Source: Phyllobacterium endophyticum (lineage in GTDB: Bacteria > Pseudomonadota > Alphaproteobacteria > Rhizobiales > Rhizobiaceae). From it: 64,000 bases of DNA. The notes under the pieces were generated by a model that saw only the letters and a list, made by a program, of their open reading frames with translations, searched no databases and was not told the DNA's origin. Positions 35,391 to 45,286 of the stretch are shown here, piece by piece. The translations under genes and the position numbers were made by a program. The DNA lies in assembly GCF_003010935.1 (NCBI RefSeq), contig NZ_PGGN01000002.1, positions 62,001 through 126,000 of the forward strand, given 5' to 3'. Positions within the stretch are counted from its first letter, which is position 1; every line of letters begins with the position of its first letter.

Positions 35391-37688
35391 TCAATCGACG
35401 CGTTGTGATGCCTCCACGACAGCCAGTGCCGTCATGTTGACAATACCCCGCGATGTCACAGATGGGGTCAGAATGTGTGCCGGCTTGGCGGCGCCAAGCA
35501 GTATAGGTCCCACATGCAGTGCATCCGTGACCGATTTGACCACATTGAGCGTGATGTTCGCCGCATCCAGATTGGGAAAGACCAGGAGGTTGGCCTCGTC
35601 GCTCAAACGCGAATGCGGGAGCACGCGCTCACGCAGGATCGCCGAAAGGGCCGAATCGCCGTGCATCTCGCCGTCCTGTTCGAGATCCGGAGCCTTGACG
35701 CGCAGGATCTCCGAAGCGTTTCGCATCTTGGCCGCGCTTTCAGAGTCGCGAGAGCCGAAATTGGAATGCGACAGCAAGGCCGCCTTGGGTTCGATACCGA
35801 AACGGCGTATCTCATTGGCCGCAAGGACCGTCTTCTCGGCGATTTCTTCTGCTGACGGCTCTATGCTGACATACGTATCCGTCAGGAACAGGACACCGCG
35901 CTGCGATATCAGAAGGCTTAGTGCCGAGAAATTGCGAATTCCTTCCAATTTCCCAATGATCTGATCGACATTGCGCAAGTGGCGCTCAAACCGTCCTTCC
36001 AGGCCGCAAATCATGGCGTCAGCTTCACCGCGAACGATGGCAAGCGCAGCGATGACAGTACCGCTGGCGCGGACCATGGTGCGAGCCACTTCCGGTGTTG
36101 TGCCGCGTCGTCCTGTGAGATTCAGCAGCAGATCGACATAATCGCGATAACGCGGGTCGTCTTCGGGGTTGATGACATCGAAATCGGTGCCAATCTTGAT
36201 CTTCAGTCCATAGCGCTGCAAGCGCGTCTCTATGACCTGGGGGCGCCCGATAAGCGTGGGGATTGCGACACCCTCCTCCAGCACCACCTGCGCTGCACGC
36301 AACACGCGTTCGTCTTCGCCGTCGGCGTAGATCACGCGCTTCTTCTCCGCCGTTTTCGCCGCGGTGAAGATCGGCTTCATGATCAGACCCGAACGGAAGA
36401 CGAAGCGGTTGAGACGATCGAGATAGGCGTCGAAATCCTCGATCGGGCGTTCGGCGACACCCGTGTCCATTGCGGCTTTGGCGACAGCAGGGGCAATGCG
36501 CAGAATGAGGCGCTGGTCGAAGGGCGAAGGAATGAGATAATTCGGTCCGAAGGTTGGCGTTTCGCCCGAATAGGCGCGGGCGGCAACGTCCGATGGTTCT
36601 TCGCGGGCAAGTGCGGCGATAGCCTGCACTGCCGCCATCTTCATCTCCTCGTTGATCGCCCGCGCACCGCAGTCGAGCGCGCCTCGGAAAATGAAGGGAA
36701 AGCAAAGGACATTATTGACCTGGTTTGGAAAATCGGAACGTCCGGTACAAATCATCGCGTCAGCGCGCGCCGCGCGCGCCTCATCAGGCATGATCTCCGG
36801 GTTCGGATTGGCCAGCGCCATGATCAGCGGGTTGGGTGCCATCTGCTTCAGAAGTTCGGGCTTCAGCACACCAGCGGCCGAGAGGCCCAGAAAGACGTCA
36901 GCTCCGCCAATGACGTCTGCGAGAACTCGCGCATCGGTCTTTTGCACGTAGACCGATTTCCAGCGGTCCATCAATGTGTTGCGCCCTTCGTAGACAACTC
37001 CGTCAAGATCGCAGACCCATATGTTCTTGCGCTCTACACCGAGCTTCACCAGGAGATTGAGGCACGCGATCGCTGCAGCACCGGCTCCGGAAGCGACGAT
37101 CTTGATCTTGGATAGGTCTTTTCCGGCCAGTTCCATGCCGTTCAGAATAGCTGCCGCGACGATGATCGCCGTTCCGTGCTGATCATCATGGAAAACTGGA
37201 ATGTTCATCCTGGCACGAAGCTGTTCCTCGACCTCGAAACATTCCGGCGACTTGATGTCCTCGAGATTGATGCCGCCGAAAGTTGGCTCCAGGGCGGCTA
37301 CGACCTCGACGATCTTGTTGATCTCATGGGCGTCGATTTCAATATCGAATACATCGATATTGGCGAATTTCTTGAACAGTACGGCCTTGCCTTCCATGAC
37401 CGGCTTGGACGCAAGCGGGCCAATATTGCCAAGCCCGAGCACGGCGGTACCATTGGAGATGACCGCTACCAGATTGCCACGGCTGGTATAATCCGCGGCT
37501 GTTGCGGGATCCTCGTGGATTGCGAGACAGGGAGCAGCTACCCCGGGTGAATAGGCGAGGGCAAGGTCGCGCTGGTTTCCAAGCGGCTTGGTGGCCTGGA
37601 TTTCCAGCTTACCCGGCTGAGGAAAGCGATGGTAGAACAGAGCGCTTTCTTCAAGATCAGATTTGCTGGGCATTGTTTCCTTGGCCAT
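35391..37688 (-). CDS. maeB: NAD(P)-dependent malic enzyme with phosphotransacetylase-like domain
   Basis: The 765-residue enzyme decarboxylates malate to pyruvate. The N-terminal malic enzyme half (about residues 1-430) contains [13 protein letters not shown], a catalytic lysine in [12 protein letters not shown], metal-binding [10 protein letters not shown], and the nucleotide site [15 protein letters not shown]. The C-terminal half (about 440-765) resembles phosphate acetyltransferase, as in the rhizobial Dme and Tme enzymes, where it affects oligomerisation and regulation rather than acting as an enzyme. The NAD/NADP choice cannot be read with certainty. ATG 37688 has GGAGG 10 bases upstream. 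Confidence 0.94.
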   Translation of the reverse strand: MAKETMPSKSDLEESALFYHRFPQPGKLEIQATKPLGNQRDLALAYSPGVAAPCLAIHEDPATAADYTSRGNLVAVISNGTAVLGLGNIGPLASKPVMEGKAVLFKKFANIDVFDIEIDAHEINKIVEVVAALEPTFGGINLEDIKSPECFEVEEQLRARMNIPVFHDDQHGTAIIVAAAILNGMELAGKDLSKIKIVASGAGAAAIACLNLLVKLGVERKNIWVCDLDGVVYEGRNTLMDRWKSVYVQKTDARVLADVIGGADVFLGLSAAGVLKPELLKQMAPNPLIMALANPNPEIMPDEARAARADAMICTGRSDFPNQVNNVLCFPFIFRGALDCGARAINEEMKMAAVQAIAALAREEPSDVAARAYSGETPTFGPNYLIPSPFDQRLILRIAPAVAKAAMDTGVAERPIEDFDAYLDRLNRFVFRSGLIMKPIFTAAKTAEKKRVIYADGEDERVLRAAQVVLEEGVAIPTLIGRPQVIETRLQRYGLKIKIGTDFDVINPEDDPRYRDYVDLLLNLTGRRGTTPEVARTMVRASGTVIAALAIVRGEADAMICGLEGRFERHLRNVDQIIGKLEGIRNFSALSLLISQRGVLFLTDTYVSIEPSAEEIAEKTVLAANEIRRFGIEPKAALLSHSNFGSRDSESAAKMRNASEILRVKAPDLEQDGEMHGDSALSAILRERVLPHSRLSDEANLLVFPNLDAANITLNVVKSVTDALHVGPILLGAAKPAHILTPSVTSRGIVNMTALAVVEASQRVD

Positions 37689-37906
37689 TGACGATGTCCT
37701 CCAGGATTTGGCTCGCGTTTATACACTGGCGATTCAGATTTTCCAGCACGCTAAATCTCATCCAGACGCATAACCGAACTCGATTTCGTTACAAGTGCCT
37801 ATCTCGCCGAACCATGCACTTTTCGGCGCCGTCATAAGACTGTTGCATGAATCAGGTTTGTGTCAGCCAAGTGGACGTGGCTTTGCGTCGGCTAACGGAG
37901 ATCAGC

Positions 37907-38731
37907 ATGATGGTCGAAATCGAGGCTAGAAAATTCCGTACGCTTTTTCTGTCCGATGTTCATCTCGGCTCGAAAGGTGCGAAGGCCAATTTCCTGCTGG
38001 ATTTTTTGAAGTACCACGACGCCGATACGATCTTCCTCGTTGGCGATATCGTCGATGGCTGGCGCTTGCGCCGGAACTGGCACTGGCCGCAGGAGCACAA
38101 TGATATCGTGCAGAAGCTGTTGCGCAAAAGTCGCAAGGGCGCGCGCATCCTCTATATCGCCGGCAACCATGATGAGTTCCTGCGGGACTTTCAGGGTACG
38201 CATTTCGGTGGCATCGAAGTCATGGACCGGATCATGCACGAGACGGCGGACGGGCGAAAATTCCTTGTCATTCACGGCGACCAGTTCGACGTGGTTGTGC
38301 GCAATGCCCGCCACATTGCCTACCTTGGTGACTGGGCCTATGACGCGGCGCTGGCCATCAACACGATCATGAACAGGGTAAGGCGCCTGCTGGGCCTGCG
38401 CTACTGGTCCTTTTCGGCCTGGGCGAAATTTCGGGTCAAGAAGGCTGTGAACTTCATCGGTTCGTTCCAGACGGTGGTTTCTGATGAAGCCAGGCGCATC
38501 GGAGCCGACGGCGTTATTTGCGGCCACATCCATCATGCGACGATCGAGCAGATCGATGGCATCGAATACATCAATACCGGCGATTGGGTTGAAAGCTGCA
38601 CGGCCATCGTAGAGCATTTTGATGGCCGCATGGAACTTCTGTCATGGACGCATCTGATCGGCGAACAGGCCGGCTTCGCACCAGTAGTGCAGCTCGCTGA
38701 CAAGCGCCCCAAGGCGGCTAATGCAGCCTGA
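37907..38731 (+). CDS. LpxH-like metallophosphoesterase
   Basis: The 274-residue protein has all calcineurin-type metal motifs: FLSDVHLG, VGDIVDGW, GNHDEFL, IHGDQFD and GHIHHATI. It is commonly annotated as a UDP-2,3-diacylglucosamine diphosphatase. Alphaproteobacteria normally use LpxI for that step, so its real substrate may be another lipid or sugar phosphate. ATG 37907, the first of two adjacent ATGs, follows CGGAG by 6 bases; in-frame upstream extension to 37847 is not supported. It overlaps the glycosyltransferase gene by 11 bases, so the two proteins are made together. Confidence 0.88.
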   Translation: MMVEIEARKFRTLFLSDVHLGSKGAKANFLLDFLKYHDADTIFLVGDIVDGWRLRRNWHWPQEHNDIVQKLLRKSRKGARILYIAGNHDEFLRDFQGTHFGGIEVMDRIMHETADGRKFLVIHGDQFDVVVRNARHIAYLGDWAYDAALAINTIMNRVRRLLGLRYWSFSAWAKFRVKKAVNFIGSFQTVVSDEARRIGADGVICGHIHHATIEQIDGIEYINTGDWVESCTAIVEHFDGRMELLSWTHLIGEQAGFAPVVQLADKRPKAANAA

Positions 38732-39797
38732 GGGGTCGGCAAAGCGCCTTGTCATCATCTCCGATGCGTGGCACCCGCAGGTCAACGGCGTGGTCCGGAC
38801 ACTGACCAAACTCTGCGAGCAGATGGAAGCACGCGGCTTCGAGGTGACCATCATCTCACCGGCCGATTATCGTTCGGCACCTTGCCCGACCTATCCCGAG
38901 ATCCGCCTTGCGTTGACACATCCATCTGCGATCCGAGCACGCATCGAAGCACTGCAACCGGCTTTCGTCCACATTGCCACGGAAGGTCCTCTCGGCATCA
39001 TGGCACGGCGGGCGTGCCTGAAGAACAACTGGCGCTTCACGACCAGCTTCCATACCCGCTTCCCCGAATATCTGCGCGAGCGGCTGCCTGTTCCGCTGTC
39101 GTGGTCCTATGGCTTCTTGCGGCGCTTCCACAATGCAGCCGAGCATTGTCTCGTTCCGACGCTGTCAATCCATGATGAACTCGTTGGACGAGGCTTCACG
39201 ACACTCAAAGTCTGGACGCGCGGCGTCGATCGGGAGCTTTTTCGGCCGCAAACCGATGTGGATCTCCACTTGCCAAGACCGATCTTCCTTTGCGTCGGCC
39301 GGGTGGCACCGGAGAAGAACCTTGAAGCCTTCCTGTCGCTCGATCTACCCGGCACAAAACTGATCGTGGGCGACGGTCCCGATCTCGAAGATCTGCGGCG
39401 GAAATATCCGGACGCAGCGTTTGCCGGCAAGAAAGAAGGCGAGAATCTTGCCCGTTTCTACGCGGGATCGGACGTATTCGTTTTTCCCAGCCGCACAGAC
39501 ACATTCGGTTTGGTGCTGCTTGAAGCCATAGCTTGCGGGCTGCCCGTGGCGGGTTTTCCCGTACCAGGCCCGAAGGATGTAATAGGCGCCTCGGGTGCCG
39601 GCATTCTCTCCGACGATTTGCGGGAGGCTGCACTAGGCGCACTGGCAATGGGCCGGGTTGATCCTGATGCCAGACTCAAGGGCTTCAGTTGGGAAGCCTG
39701 CGCCGACATATTCGAGAGCGTGCTGACGACGATTGGTCGTGCCGCCGCGTCAGCACCACGCGGGGCAAACTCCGGCGCCGTGACATCGACCCGTTAG
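38721..39797 (+). CDS. Glycosyltransferase family 4 protein
   Basis: The 358-residue GT-B enzyme has an N-terminal acceptor domain starting ISDAWHPQVNGVVRTL and a C-terminal nucleotide-sugar domain with LCVGRVAPEKNLEAFL and the retaining-enzyme motif SRTDTFGLVLLEAIACGLPV. It resembles the SqdD/MgtA-like transferases that add a sugar to a lipid or phospholipid. It starts within the phosphatase gene at 38721, so the two are translationally coupled. Sugar and acceptor are unknown; a glycolipid product is inferred from context. Confidence 0.88.
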   Translation: MQPEGSAKRLVIISDAWHPQVNGVVRTLTKLCEQMEARGFEVTIISPADYRSAPCPTYPEIRLALTHPSAIRARIEALQPAFVHIATEGPLGIMARRACLKNNWRFTTSFHTRFPEYLRERLPVPLSWSYGFLRRFHNAAEHCLVPTLSIHDELVGRGFTTLKVWTRGVDRELFRPQTDVDLHLPRPIFLCVGRVAPEKNLEAFLSLDLPGTKLIVGDGPDLEDLRRKYPDAAFAGKKEGENLARFYAGSDVFVFPSRTDTFGLVLLEAIACGLPVAGFPVPGPKDVIGASGAGILSDDLREAALGALAMGRVDPDARLKGFSWEACADIFESVLTTIGRAAASAPRGANSGAVTSTR

Positions 39798-39959
39798 CGG
39801 CAAAATATTACGGATGATCGCCCTCCCGTTTCTAGGCGCTTGGCGAATTTCGTGTTAGTTGCGAATCTTGGGCAACGCAGGATTGCGATTCCGCCTGAAC
39901 CGCTCGATCTTCCGAAAGTTTTTCCATGATAGCCGCCGCAGCGGACTCTAGGTCAGAAT

Positions 39960-41129
39960 ATGCCGTTTCGCTTTGAGCTGCGGGTTGCGCTGGCCTATTT
40001 TGCGATTTTCACATCGAGCGGCATGCATCTGCCCTATTTTCCGTTGTGGCTCGAATATCGCGCCCTGACACCGACGCAAATCTCTATCGTCTTGTCCATG
40101 CCGTTGTTCGTGCGTGTCGTCGCCGCGCCGCTGGTATCGATGCTCGCCGACCGTTCGAATGATCGCGCTCACATATTGAGCATCGCGACGATCTTGGCCG
40201 TTATCGTCGCTGCCTTCTATCTCGTCCCGTTCGGCTTTGCGGGAATCCTGGTCGTGTCGCTATTGCTTGCCCCGCCGTGGACCTCGCAGGTGCCGCTCGC
40301 CGATACAATCGCGCTCTCCGGTGTCCGCCGCTATGGTGCCGATTTCGCCCGTATGCGCGTCTGGGGGTCGATCTCTTTCCTGCTCACCTCGTTCGTCGGC
40401 GGCGTGTTCATTCAGCATGTTGGCGAGCGCATCATTCCCTGGGCGCTTCTGGCGACCCTGGTTGTAGCATGCGGTGTCAGTTTCATCGTGCCGCGTATCG
40501 GCAAGCCGCGACGCCTTTCGCCGCTCTCCGATGTCGATATTGCCGACGCGGGCAGGGCGCTGCGCCGGCCAGCCTTCGTGACCTTTTTGATTGCAACTGG
40601 CATTACCCAGGCCAGCCATGCCTATGGTTACAGCTTCTCGGCAATCTATTGGAAATCGATAGGCATCGGAGAAACGATGATCGGTGCGCTATGGTCGATC
40701 TCCGTCGTGGCGGAAGTGATCATGTTTACATTTTTCCGGCGATTGTTCGGCGGGCTGCATCCTGCGAATGTGTTGATCATCGGTTCCGCCGTGGCGATGT
40801 TTCGCTGGGCGGTTTTTCCGCTCATAGCACCAGCCGGGCTTGGAGTTGCCGGTTTTCTCGTCGTACAGAGCTTGCATGCCTTTTCATTCGCATTGTCGTT
40901 CCTCGGCATGCAGAAAATGATTGCACTTACCATACCCGAGGAACGCGGCGGCACAGCGCAGGGACTGTCGACGTTTTTCATCGGAACGTCGCTCGCCATC
41001 GCTACCATGGCGTCAGGTCCGCTTTATAGCGTCACAGGCATTCACGGGTTTTTTGTCATGGTCTTGCTTGCGGCATGCGGTCTTGGCCTTGCCACCGTTT
41101 CGCTCCGGCTCGAGCAGCGGGAGGACTAG
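39960..41129 (+). CDS. MFS transporter (HcaT/MFS_1-like)
   Basis: The 389-residue transporter has 12 predicted membrane segments. The opening FRFELRVALAYFAIFTSSGMHLPYFPLWLE and the loop FVRVVAAPLVSMLADR resemble the HcaT/PucC-like major facilitator subgroup whose members include the 3-phenylpropionate transporter. Substrate and direction are unknown. ATG 39960 has only a weak ribosome site. Its stop codon shares a CTAG palindrome with the stop of the convergent epimerase gene. Confidence 0.9.
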   Translation: MPFRFELRVALAYFAIFTSSGMHLPYFPLWLEYRALTPTQISIVLSMPLFVRVVAAPLVSMLADRSNDRAHILSIATILAVIVAAFYLVPFGFAGILVVSLLLAPPWTSQVPLADTIALSGVRRYGADFARMRVWGSISFLLTSFVGGVFIQHVGERIIPWALLATLVVACGVSFIVPRIGKPRRLSPLSDVDIADAGRALRRPAFVTFLIATGITQASHAYGYSFSAIYWKSIGIGETMIGALWSISVVAEVIMFTFFRRLFGGLHPANVLIIGSAVAMFRWAVFPLIAPAGLGVAGFLVVQSLHAFSFALSFLGMQKMIALTIPEERGGTAQGLSTFFIGTSLAIATMASGPLYSVTGIHGFFVMVLLAACGLGLATVSLRLEQRED

Positions 41130-42109
41130 CCCCACAACTCGGGTTCGGGCGGCGAAAGGCGGCTGCCTTCGAACCTGAGACTTGGCTTGCGGTCTTCCCT
41201 GAGGATCAATGGTCCATCGAGATCGACAAAATCCGCATCCTGCGCCACCAGAACTGCAGGTGCCATCGCCAGCGACGTACTGACCATGCAACCCACCATA
41301 ATGCCAAATCCAAGCTCGCGGGCACGCTTCTGCATTCGCAGCGCCTCTGTCAGGCCGCCGGTCTTGTCCAGCTTGATGTTGATAGTGTCGTAGCGGCCTT
41401 TCAGCATGTGGAGGTCGTCTGTTCCGTGAGCGCTCTCGTCAGCGCAGACGGGCACCGGATGCGGAATTTCCGCGAGGATCGCGTCCTTGCCGGCCGGCAA
41501 AGGTTGTTCAATCAGGACGACGCCCGCCTTTGCCGCCGCCAGCATGTTCTCCACAATATTGTCGTCGCTCCAGCCTTCGTTGGCATCGAGAATGATGCGG
41601 CTTGAAGGTGCTGCTTCCGCGACTGCCCGAATGCGCTCGGCATCATTGTCGCCGCCAACCTTGACCTTGATCAAGGGCCGGTCCGAGAGGGCTCGGGCAG
41701 AGGCAGTCATCGTGTGCGCATCGCCGAAGGAGACGGTGACCGCTGTTGTAAGAGTGCGCAAAGGTGACAAGCCAAGAATATCGGCGACAGCTTTGCCGCT
41801 TCGCTTTGCCTCCAGGTCCCACAACGCGCAGTCGATGGCATTGCGAGCGGCCCCGGCACCGATGAGCCCCTGCAGATCATCCCGTGAAGCGCCATTCATG
41901 AGCGCCCCGCTCAGGCCTTCTATTTCGGCGCAGACGGACTCGATGCTTTCGCCGTAACGCGCGTAGGGGACGCATTCGCCGCGCCCGGTATAGGTTCCAT
42001 CGGTCAATATACAGAGCACGATGGCCGCCTCGGTTTTCGCGCCGCGAGAGATTGAGAATGTCCCGGCGATGGGCCAGCGCTCCACCTTCAATTCAACCCT
42101 GATTGCCAT
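41126..42109 (-). CDS. dgcA: Enolase-superfamily epimerase/racemase (DgcA/L-Ala-D/L-Glu epimerase type)
   Basis: The 327-residue enzyme is of the muconate-lactonizing/enolase superfamily. Acid-base lysine lies in LIKVKVGGD, metal ligands lie in IILDANEGW, LIEQPLP and VCADES, and the opposite-face lysine is in TINIKLDKTGG. It matches the N-acetyl-D-glutamate racemase DgcA and L-Ala-D/L-Glu epimerases that process murein peptides. ATG 42109 begins the capping domain. It shares its stop with the MFS gene and diverges from mlaE by 58 bases. A link to peptidoglycan recycling is plausible. Confidence 0.9.
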   Translation of the reverse strand: MAIRVELKVERWPIAGTFSISRGAKTEAAIVLCILTDGTYTGRGECVPYARYGESIESVCAEIEGLSGALMNGASRDDLQGLIGAGAARNAIDCALWDLEAKRSGKAVADILGLSPLRTLTTAVTVSFGDAHTMTASARALSDRPLIKVKVGGDNDAERIRAVAEAAPSSRIILDANEGWSDDNIVENMLAAAKAGVVLIEQPLPAGKDAILAEIPHPVPVCADESAHGTDDLHMLKGRYDTINIKLDKTGGLTEALRMQKRARELGFGIMVGCMVSTSLAMAPAVLVAQDADFVDLDGPLILREDRKPSLRFEGSRLSPPEPELWG

Positions 42110-42167
42110 TATTTCGCGCCTTAATTGTTCAAGTGACAGAAAGCATGAGACTCGATATGTGTGTGTG

Positions 42168-43343
42168 ATGTTGACCGATAGAGCAAGCAATTCAAGTGCT
42201 TCTACCGCTGCGCCGCCTCACGTTGAATTCAGCAAGGACGGTGATCGCGCGGCAGTCACGCTATCGGGTGCATGGACCACGCGCAATGTTCGCCGCGTCG
42301 ATGAGCGGATGCGCGAAATCGGCCAGGACAACAGCTTTTCCAGCGTAACAATCGAGCTTTCTGGTATTGAACTTCTGGACACGGCAGGAACCTGGCTGAT
42401 CGAACGTTTGCGAACCTCGCTTGAAAAGGCCGGCAAGCATGTTGCTATCGAAGGGCGTTCCGAAAGCTGGGGTGCTTTGTTCGATGCTGTCGGTGAAGCT
42501 GCATCCGCATCTGACGAGCAGGTTCACGTCGAGCGGCCGTCGGCATTGATTCGTTTTCTCGCAACAATCGGCAGAACTGTGTATGCCTTCGGTGACGATT
42601 TCACCAAAGCCATGCATATCCTTGGCGCAACGGTTCGTGGCGCCCAGATGAAGGGGAGCGGGCGCAGCGGCATCAGGCCTGCTGCCATCGTACACCAGCT
42701 CGACAGCATGGGGATCGGCGCGGTACCTGTGGTCGTGCTTATGTCGACGATCATCGGTGCGATCATCGCTCAGCAGGGGGCATTCCAGCTACGGTATTTC
42801 GGCGCCGAGATATTCGTCGTTGATCTTGTCGGTATTCTTGTGTTGCGCGAGATCGGTGTGCTCTTGACGGCTATCATGATCGCCGGACGTTCGGGAAGTG
42901 CGATCACCGCGGAAATAGGCTCGATGAAAATGCGCGAAGAAACGGACGCGCTGACTGTTATCGGGCTCAATCCCGTCGGCGTTCTGGTTTTTCCGCGTTT
43001 GGTGGCATTGGTGATTGCCTTGCCGCTACTGACGATCATCGCGGATTTTTCGGCGTTGGGCGGAGCGATCGTCATTACATGGGCCTATTCCGGTATTCCG
43101 CCGGAAGCATTCATTCAGCGGCTTCGCGACGCCATAGATACGTCAAGCTATCTTGCAGGGCTCATCAAAGCGCCGTTCATGGCCATGATCATCGGCATCA
43201 TGGCTTCCGTCGAAGGCATGAAGGTTGGCGGTAGCGCCGAGTCGCTGGGGCAACGCGTGACGGCATCCGTGGTCAAATCTATTTTCGTCGTCATCGTTGT
43301 CGATGGCATTTTCGCGATCTTTTACGCATCAATCAATTTTTGA
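42168..43343 (+). CDS. mlaE: STAS-fused MlaE-type ABC permease
   Basis: The 391-residue protein joins an N-terminal STAS domain (about residues 15-110: ELSGIELLDTAGTWLIERL) to the MlaE permease domain (about 130-391: LREIGVLLTAIMIAGRSGSAITAEIGSMKMREETDAL, the family signature). In gammaproteobacteria the STAS part is a separate protein, MlaB, so the fusion replaces it. The permease moves phospholipids between membranes for outer-membrane lipid asymmetry. ATG 42168 is used. It heads an operon with mlaF, mlaD and an auxiliary lipoprotein; no mlaC is seen. Confidence 0.93.
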   Translation: MLTDRASNSSASTAAPPHVEFSKDGDRAAVTLSGAWTTRNVRRVDERMREIGQDNSFSSVTIELSGIELLDTAGTWLIERLRTSLEKAGKHVAIEGRSESWGALFDAVGEAASASDEQVHVERPSALIRFLATIGRTVYAFGDDFTKAMHILGATVRGAQMKGSGRSGIRPAAIVHQLDSMGIGAVPVVVLMSTIIGAIIAQQGAFQLRYFGAEIFVVDLVGILVLREIGVLLTAIMIAGRSGSAITAEIGSMKMREETDALTVIGLNPVGVLVFPRLVALVIALPLLTIIADFSALGGAIVITWAYSGIPPEAFIQRLRDAIDTSSYLAGLIKAPFMAMIIGIMASVEGMKVGGSAESLGQRVTASVVKSIFVVIVVDGIFAIFYASINF

Positions 43344-43351
43344 GCCAAACA

Positions 43352-44218
43352 ATGACTCCCGCAACAAGCAAACAACCAGACGATGCGCGTGAAGTAATCC
43401 TCGCGGTAAAGGATGTCAGCGTCTCGTTCGGCAAGGCAAAAATTCTCGACAATCTGTCTCTCGATGTCTATCGCGGCGAGATTCTTGGCTTTGTCGGCGC
43501 ATCCGGCACGGGCAAGTCCGTGCTGATGCGTGCCATCCTGGGTCTCAATCAAAAGCAGAGTGGCCAGATAAAGATATTTGGACACGATATAGACCGCGCC
43601 TCCGAGCAGGAGAAACTTGCCGTCGATATGCGCATGGGCGTGCTGTTCCAACAAGGTGCGCTGTTTTCTGCATTGACCGTGCTCGAGAACATCCAGGTCC
43701 CGATGCGCGAATATCTCGATATTCCGCAGAGGCTTATGGATGAACTTGCCCGGCTGAAGATTGAACTCGTCGGCCTGAAGCCGGATACGGCAGAGAAATT
43801 TCCCTCGGAATTGTCGGGCGGCATGATCAAACGTGCTGCATTGGCCCGGGCGCTATCGCTCGATCCGGAAATTGTCTTTCTCGACGAGCCTACCTCGGGG
43901 CTAGATCCGATCGGTGCGGCGGAGTTCGACGAACTCATCGCCAATTTGCGTGATACAATGGGCTTGACGGTTTATATGGTGACCCATGACCTCGACAGCC
44001 TGTTCGCCGTTTGCGACCGAATCGCGGTATTGGGAAAAAAGAAGGTTCTTGTTGAAGGAACCATTGATGACATGCTGGCGTTCGACGATCCGTGGGTTCA
44101 GGAATATTTTCGTGGCAAACGCGCGCGCCAGATCGTATCCAACGGCGACAACAGGCGTCGGCCTAGCCGCGAGCAGACCAGAGGACAATCCACGGCACAG
44201 CAGGATCAGGCGAAGTAA
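43352..44218 (+). CDS. mlaF: Mla ABC transporter ATP-binding protein
   Basis: The 288-residue ATPase drives the MlaE permease. It has Walker A GASGTGKSV, a signature helix ELSGGMIKRAALARAL, Walker B IVFLDEPTSGLDPIG and the switch histidine YMVTHDLDS. The C-terminal tail is basic and Arg/Gln-rich, possibly disordered. ATG 43352 is chosen; TTG 43340 overlaps the mlaE stop as TTGA and would add four residues. Confidence 0.93.
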   Translation: MTPATSKQPDDAREVILAVKDVSVSFGKAKILDNLSLDVYRGEILGFVGASGTGKSVLMRAILGLNQKQSGQIKIFGHDIDRASEQEKLAVDMRMGVLFQQGALFSALTVLENIQVPMREYLDIPQRLMDELARLKIELVGLKPDTAEKFPSELSGGMIKRAALARALSLDPEIVFLDEPTSGLDPIGAAEFDELIANLRDTMGLTVYMVTHDLDSLFAVCDRIAVLGKKKVLVEGTIDDMLAFDDPWVQEYFRGKRARQIVSNGDNRRRPSREQTRGQSTAQQDQAK

Positions 44219-44221
44219 TAT

Positions 44222-45214
44222 ATGGAAACCAAAGCCAACTATGTCCTGGTCGGTGTGTTCACTCTCGTAGTGTGTATCCTCGCCTTCGGATTTGTTTATT
44301 GGATTGCCCGTTACGGCGATCGCAGCGAAACCGCGACACTTGAGATCCGCATTGTCGGCTCCGTTACAGGCCTTGCAGAAGGAAGCCAGGTCCTGTTCAA
44401 CGGTATCAAGGTCGGCACGGTGAGGCGGCTTTCGATCGACGCCAATAATCCTGATGCGGTTATTGCCCAGACCGAAGTCAATGCGACCACGCCTATTACC
44501 CGGTCCACGCAGGCGACCCTTGGCTTTGCGGGTCTGACCGGGCAGGCGTTCATCGAACTCAAGGGTGGAAAGCTCAACGAGCCGAACCTCCTGGAGGAAG
44601 CGGCCAAGGATGATCAGATCGCGCGTATGGACGCCGATCCCTCGGTAGTAAACAACCTGTTGCAGAAGGCGCAGACGATTCTTGAGCGCGTGGACACCGC
44701 TGTGGGTTCGATAGAAAGCTTCATCACGGAAGTGAAGGGGCCCCTGGTCGATACCGTCAATAACACCAAGAAGTTTACCGATGCGCTCGCCAATAATTCC
44801 GATGTCATCGAGAAATTCAGCCAGAGCGCAGAGGACGTTCAGGCGGTGGTAAAGGAAGCCCGTCAGATGATGACACGCCTCAACACCGCGTCGACGCGGG
44901 TCGATGGCGTTCTTGCCAAGCTGGACAAGCAGCTTTCCGAAGAAGACGGCAGTGTCGTCAGGGAAGCGCAGGATACGCTTAAATCCTACCGGGCGGTCGC
45001 AGACAATCTCAACGCCCGTCTCGGGCCTATTGCCGACAACATCAATCGTTTCTCCGGACAGGGGCTGCGCGACGTGCAGGCGCTCGTCAATGAGAGCCGT
45101 CAATCTGTGCAGCGCATCGAGCGTGCAATTACCGATCTTGAAAAAAATCCACAGCGCGTGATTTTCGGCGGCGGCGGCAGCGTTCCCGAGTATGACGGAC
45201 GCACACGCCGTTGA
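44222..45214 (+). CDS. mlaD: MlaD/MCE-family membrane-anchored protein
   Basis: The 330-residue protein has an N-terminal membrane segment (about residues 7-27) and a single MCE domain (about 38-117: VGSVTGLAEGSQVLFNGIKVGTV), followed by a long helical coiled region to residue about 300. MCE proteins form hexameric rings that ferry phospholipids across the periplasm. Gene order mlaE-mlaF-mlaD with a 3-base gap after mlaF is standard. A glycine-rich turn (FGGGGS) precedes the C-terminus. Confidence 0.92.
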   Translation: METKANYVLVGVFTLVVCILAFGFVYWIARYGDRSETATLEIRIVGSVTGLAEGSQVLFNGIKVGTVRRLSIDANNPDAVIAQTEVNATTPITRSTQATLGFAGLTGQAFIELKGGKLNEPNLLEEAAKDDQIARMDADPSVVNNLLQKAQTILERVDTAVGSIESFITEVKGPLVDTVNNTKKFTDALANNSDVIEKFSQSAEDVQAVVKEARQMMTRLNTASTRVDGVLAKLDKQLSEEDGSVVREAQDTLKSYRAVADNLNARLGPIADNINRFSGQGLRDVQALVNESRQSVQRIERAITDLEKNPQRVIFGGGGSVPEYDGRTRR

Positions 45215-45286
45215 CTTTGAGCGATTCGCAACGCATGAAAGTCAACGGGTTGGGTGCGTTCGCATGACACGGACAGAGGGGCGCTG

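Noticed and set aside
35979-37115. 378-codon plus-strand open frame within the malic enzyme gene
   Set aside because: It is antisense to a complete enzyme with catalytic motifs and shows no coding signals of its own.
43901-45103. 400-codon minus-strand open frame across mlaF and mlaD
   Set aside because: It lies wholly opposite two well supported genes with intact family motifs, and its translation matches no recognisable fold.
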